From Ptychodera flava (lineage: Eukaryota > Hemichordata > Enteropneusta > Ptychoderidae), in the NCBI RefSeq assembly GCF_041260155.1, contig NW_027248278.1:20760941-20824940 (forward strand): a stretch of 64,000 bases of DNA, written 5' to 3'. The translations under genes and the position numbers were made by a program. Shown here in pieces: positions 59,614-64,000 of the stretch. The stretch's first letter is position 1; every line of letters starts with the position of its first letter. The notes beneath the pieces were generated by a model. It was not told the origin of the DNA, did no database searches, and saw only the letters and a list, made by a program, of their open reading frames with translations.

Positions 59614-61905
59614 ATGGCTGAAACGAACGACGTCGTACTGGCTTGTCTTCTGTTTTTTTACCTGCTGCATATGCGGTCCAGACGGAGTCGTCGCCGCCTT
59701 AATGATCTGAATGCAGACCAAATGCAATCGTTAACCGATTTAGCCCTTGAGTTTGATGCGTTCAGAACTGCCGAGCGCGGGAACATGCATTTGCTATGGA
59801 TTGTACTCGGTCACATAAATGCCAGTGTGAGGCCAATACACAGAACCGTGTGGACTAGGGAACGCTCCGATTATTGGTGGCGTACAATCGTCATGCGGTC
59901 ATGGAACAGTAGAGACTGGATAGAAAACTTCAGGTATGTACCGTATAAGTTTGCTTTAGAGTGACCACAAGACAAATTACATGTACCCCGGCTATTACGG
60001 TAAGTGTTAGACTTCGGAGTGTAGGTGGGTAGACGAAGACTTGAACTTAGTGCTCATTGCCGGACAACTCGGTGGCCTTAATGAATTACGATGATCTTGA
60101 TTTCAAGTTTGTACTAATTATAGCTGCACGCTGGTTTTATTTTCGTCGTTACTGCAGAAAATGATGACAAATAGATCATTATAATATCTATTTATGCATA
60201 TTGATGACAGTCCTCTTTTGGGATCAGCGCTATTGTGTAATTGCAGCTGCATGTTTAGTGATATTCAGAATTTTTTACATCAAGTGACTCAATGTCAGTA
60301 TATCAGAGGATGTGGTGTAATTTTTAGATTTGAAATGTCAATTCTTTCAACAGTCGTATTTTGTGATTCGTAGCATGTATATGTATACAAAACACAACAT
60401 AATCAATATCATCCTCTGTAGCAATAGCATATAAAGGTCATTGAGTATAGACTATGGATTTATATTTGTGGTACAATTTTGCAATTGTGCTCAAAGCACA
60501 AACTCCCAACAGTGGAAGAACTGCAGGAGCAGCCGTATACGAAAATACTGATGACCAATATTCACTTTGTATCTTTTAGGATGACAAAGGATACATTTAT
60601 GTACATATGTACACGTTTGAGAAGGAGAATACAACGAGTGGATACCAGAATGAGAAGGGCTGTTTCTGTAGAGTTACGTGTGGGAATAACCCTGTGGCGG
60701 CTTTCCACCAACTGTGATTATCGGACAATTGGCCATCTCTTTGGTATAGCAAGATCAACCGCCTGTGAAATTGTCCATGAGACGTGTCAACAAATAATTG
60801 CTGTATTTCTGAAATCTGTCATCAGGTTTCCAACTGGTAATGAGCTTGAGGTATGTATCCTCTGTCGCAATATGGTCGTGTGTCATAACATTTTAGGTGC
60901 AGGTTGATTCCGTTATGCTTTTATACTAAAGTTATTTCAAGACAATTATCTTTGAGAGTACAGTTCCGCACAAATGATGATATCGATAGTGAAAAAAAAA
61001 TTGTCCTGTTTAAAGGAAATAGGTTTACTGCTGGGTTTATATACAAAGGAATTTTTCTTGCAGTAGTAGGAGAGATACATTTCAGATTAACAAGAAATGT
61101 TTCATTTCTGTTAAGGGGAATACAAAAGGTTCTTTGTGAACTTATGTTGTTTATTTTACATTCTGTATAACAGTTAAAACAACCATGTTTCCTATTTTTT
61201 CAGAGAGTGGTTGATGGATTTCAACAACGTTGGGGTTTCCCACAAGTCGCAGGAGCCATTGATGCAACACACATTCCCATTCTTGCACCAGAAAACTACC
61301 CCAATGACTACTTTAACCGGAAAAGCTTTCATTCTGTGCTCGTGCAGGCTGTTGTTGATGACAAGTACTGTTTCACAGATGTGTGTGTTGGCTGGCCTGG
61401 TAGCGTTCACGATGCTAGGGTTTATTCAAATTCGAGGCTCTATCAACTATTATCAGAAAACAGACTGCTGCCAAACAGAACTAGACAGATCAGTGGAGTT
61501 GACATCCCTATCATGTTGATAGGAGATCCTGCGTATCCCCTACAAAAGCATTTAATGAAGGCATATTCTGATACAGGAAGACTAACTGAAGAAGAAGTTT
61601 ACTATAATAGACGACTAAGTAGGGCAAGGATGGTAGTAGAGAATGCCTTTGGTCGTCTCAAAGGCCGCTGGCGTTCATTGATGAAACGGAACGACTGTCA
61701 ACTGGAGGGAATCCCGACAATTGTAACAACTTGTTGTATTTTGCACAATTTGTGTGAGAGGGAAGGGAATCCCTTTTATGAACAGTGGCTAGATAACAAT
61801 AATGTGTTTGATGTGCCCAACGTGCCAGTGGATGACAGGGATGAAGGTTTCCCTGCACAAGTTAGAAGAGCCCTTGTTCAATATTGTCAGGACAATAGAC
61901 TATAA
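59614..61905 (+). CDS. HARBI1/Harbinger-type transposase, three exons, intact
   Basis: Exons 59614-59933, 60580-60850 and 61204-61905 (GTATGT donors; CTTTTAG and TTTTTTCAG acceptors) join in phase to 430 codons. The start is MAETND at 59614; an in-frame ATG at 59560 is possible. Exon 2 carries FRMTKDTFMYICTRLRR and the helix-turn-helix CDYRTIGHLFGIARSTACEI. Exon 3 is the DDE domain: Asp217 in GAIDATHIPI, Asp305 in IGDPAYPL and Glu343 in VENAFGRLKGRWR, with GWPGSVHDARV between the two Asp. All three catalytic residues are present. Human HARBI1 (about 350 residues) has the same core. The usual partner with a Myb/SANT domain was not seen, nor were TIRs, so it may be a domesticated gene or an element whose second gene lies elsewhere. 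Confidence 0.9.
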
Positions 61906-61909
61906 TCCA

Positions 61910-63430
61910 ATAAGAGTAGACTGTCTAAAATAAGTGGTAGATTACAACAAGAAGTGGGAACTTTGCACTGACAGTTTCTAAAACTTGTATTTTGTTTATT
62001 AGTTAAATTTGTTAAGATGATGATGCCTCATTTCAGTGTCACTGTCAACATACCACAACCCCATTGAGTTTGGAATGGAGAAAGTCAAGTAGGTGGGATG
62101 GTCTGCAGGGACTGCAGATAGTATTCAATTCCACTAGTACTGTATCATTAAAATTGTTACATCTTCAATGTGAAATCTCAAACTTTACTGTCCAGATATC
62201 AAATTTGTGATTGCAAATCCACTTTGCATGAAACTTATATTTTGTGATGACTCTCTCATCCTCTCTTCAGCCAGGTGATGTGGCAGTAGCAGCCAATACT
62301 ACTCAATTAACTGTAACTTCAACTTCTGATGTACTCTCAGATATTCTGTACTGTTGCTGAAGTGTGAATTTCTTTACTGCTCCTAGTGTTCAACCTGTCA
62401 GTACACCAATGTCCAATAATATTGACAACTGAATATCCATCCAGACTAGGATTTGAATATCCGTCCACACGAGGATTTATATGTCAACAATAACATTGCA
62501 TATTGTTCACAGTTCTTTGTGTTTACAAGCTTAGTAATCTGAATTCAATTTAATTTTTACCAAAAGACTGGGAGTTTGTTTTACAGCAGAAAATAATTAA
62601 CTTTTGAAGCATATAATTATGTACTTTTGGAGCTTTGATAGAGGTAATTAAACACTGCACTTTACATTATAACTGGGTTGTGGTAAGATTGAGCCGTCTT
62701 TTTAGTTTTAGATATGGCACAGACCTACAATTACTTGCCTGAAATGAAAGCATAGCAATTCAGCCTAGTTAGCTTTATTTGTTCTGTGCAAGTAATTTGT
62801 TACTCAAGATTTGATCGGCAACTGACATGTCCCCTAAGGAAATTGCATTGGGATGCAGTGTCCCTATGTTTAACATACCCGAATAATGGAAACCATTAAT
62901 GAACAGTTAGACAATGACATCAAAGCTGATGACATATTTTTATATTCATATTATACATATTTGTTAACTTTGAAATCAGTGCCTAAATTTCTGATAGTTG
63001 TGAGTACAAAATCAACTGTACGTGTCAATCAATGGTCCTTAAAAATACTTATAAAGCTCAATTATGCAAAAACTTTATGCATGTATAATTTATAGAGTCA
63101 GTGAGTTTCTGACAAACCAGGAATGTGTACAACCTAAAGGGCTAAAGAAAGATTTGGGAGCCATGAGAAAGATGTTTTGTATGTTTGTCCTTTGAAACAA
63201 TCACACCACAAAAACTTCACAAAACATACCACAGACAAGAAATTCCAAACTAATTAACTGACAAACTTTATTTCATCAAGTCATGGTAATATACTTCCAA
63301 GAATGAGCCTTGTTTGAAACTAAGAAAAACCTTGGATAATTGGCACTATTGACACAGTCCCTTTTTATCACACATTTTAGGTTTACATAGGATTCAATGT
63401 AATAAAAAGGCAAAATTGAGAGCTTGAATC
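61910..63430. other. 3' flank of the Harbinger gene
   Basis: No second gene recognised. A 69-codon reading at 62886-63095 has no known motif. Confidence 0.4.
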
Positions 63431-63454
63431 CAAAATTGCTAAATGAAACGCTGG

Positions 63455-63690
63455 ATTGATATGTAAATAATCATAAATGGCAAACAGAATTACTATGAGT
63501 GTACAGTATGGTTTCATGTAAATGCTGCAGTAAATGTTACATTCAAAGTGACTTTTCAAAAGTACTAATATTAAAATTGTTAAAATGAACTTTAAATCCT
63601 CAGTGGATATTGTAAATGGGCATAAATGACAAACAGGAGTACTGCACATGTAAAGTATGAATTCATGTAAATGCTGCTGTCAATAGTATG
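63455..63690. repeat. Tandem duplication, about 149-bp period
   Basis: TGTAAAT..CATAAATG.CAAACAG and TTCATGTAAATGCTGC recur at about 63462-63536 and 63611-63690. Moderately diverged. Confidence 0.7.
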
Positions 63691-64000
63691 TAAATATCAT
63701 GTTGAACTGAAACTTTTTAAAAAATATAACATTGATATACTCCATGTACGGTTTTACATATGAGTACGTATTCTGACACAAGTGAAGATAATATGGCACC
63801 AAAGATATAATAACACTTGAGATAGAAAAAATGAACATGAAAATAGGCATCTCAGCACATAAAATAGAGTGCCCAAAACATTTAATAATTATCAAAACCA
63901 TTGCTGATATGCATTGAATTTGTAAATAAATTGGTAGGCAGCAATTGACCAGGTTCTCTGTGACATGTACTGGGGGTATCTTGTTCTGCAGCTACAGATG

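Overview
The window looks like AT-rich nuclear DNA of an animal, most likely a marine invertebrate. The evidence is spliced genes with GT/AG introns, an EMI/EGF engulfment-type receptor with a tyrosine-rich tail, and a dense mix of Crypton-, Harbinger-, IS3EU-, LTR-, L1- and MITE-type elements plus microsatellites. I cannot name the species. No tRNA, rRNA, CRISPR array or bacterial-style operon was seen.

Layout. 1-0.7 kb: 3' part of a Crypton-like tyrosine recombinase (+). 1.4-9.3 kb: the 5' end of receptor gene A on the minus strand (exons at 4691-4848 and 1894-1949), with its upstream region split by a MITE doublet (about 4.94-6.09 kb) and a second insertion of about 2.5 kb carrying a reverse-transcriptase tail. 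10-17 kb: a small tandem repeat, the last exons of an unrecognised plus-strand gene whose intron is filled by a satellite of about 146-bp period ending in a microsatellite and a hairpin, then another tandem repeat. 17.48-19.85 kb: a short LTR element with 4-bp target duplications. 20-31 kb: mostly non-coding, with MITEs, a foldback and two L1-like reverse-transcriptase fragments.

31.2-40.7 kb (minus): gene B, apparently complete, eight coding exons with matching phases, 589 codons. It reads as signal peptide, shortened EMI module, EGF-like repeats, one transmembrane helix and a cytoplasmic tail with a canonical ITAM (YxxL-x7-YxxL) plus further YxxL/YxxM motifs. This is the Draper/MEGF10/CED-1 architecture. 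Gene A is its tandem paralogue and runs off the left edge.

41.6-57.5 kb: repeat-rich. A 4,886-bp element (46481-51366) with ends made of inverted arrays of a short word sits inside a 208-bp tandem repeat. Further right a 3,821-bp element (53622-57442) has 6-bp target duplications and TAT...ATA ends, and is bounded by inverted arrays of a 21-bp minisatellite. It holds two convergent broken genes: the N-terminus of an integrase-like transposase and the N-terminus of a HECT-E3-like protein. Both start with the same small domain.

59.6-61.9 kb: an intact three-exon HARBI1/Harbinger-type transposase gene (+) of 430 residues with a DDE triad. The last 2 kb holds a short tandem duplication and nothing else I recognise.

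Two themes recur: transposons whose ends are inverted arrays of short repeats, and foldback hairpins with unrelated arms that share one apex motif, CTCGCCTTCGGCTCG.
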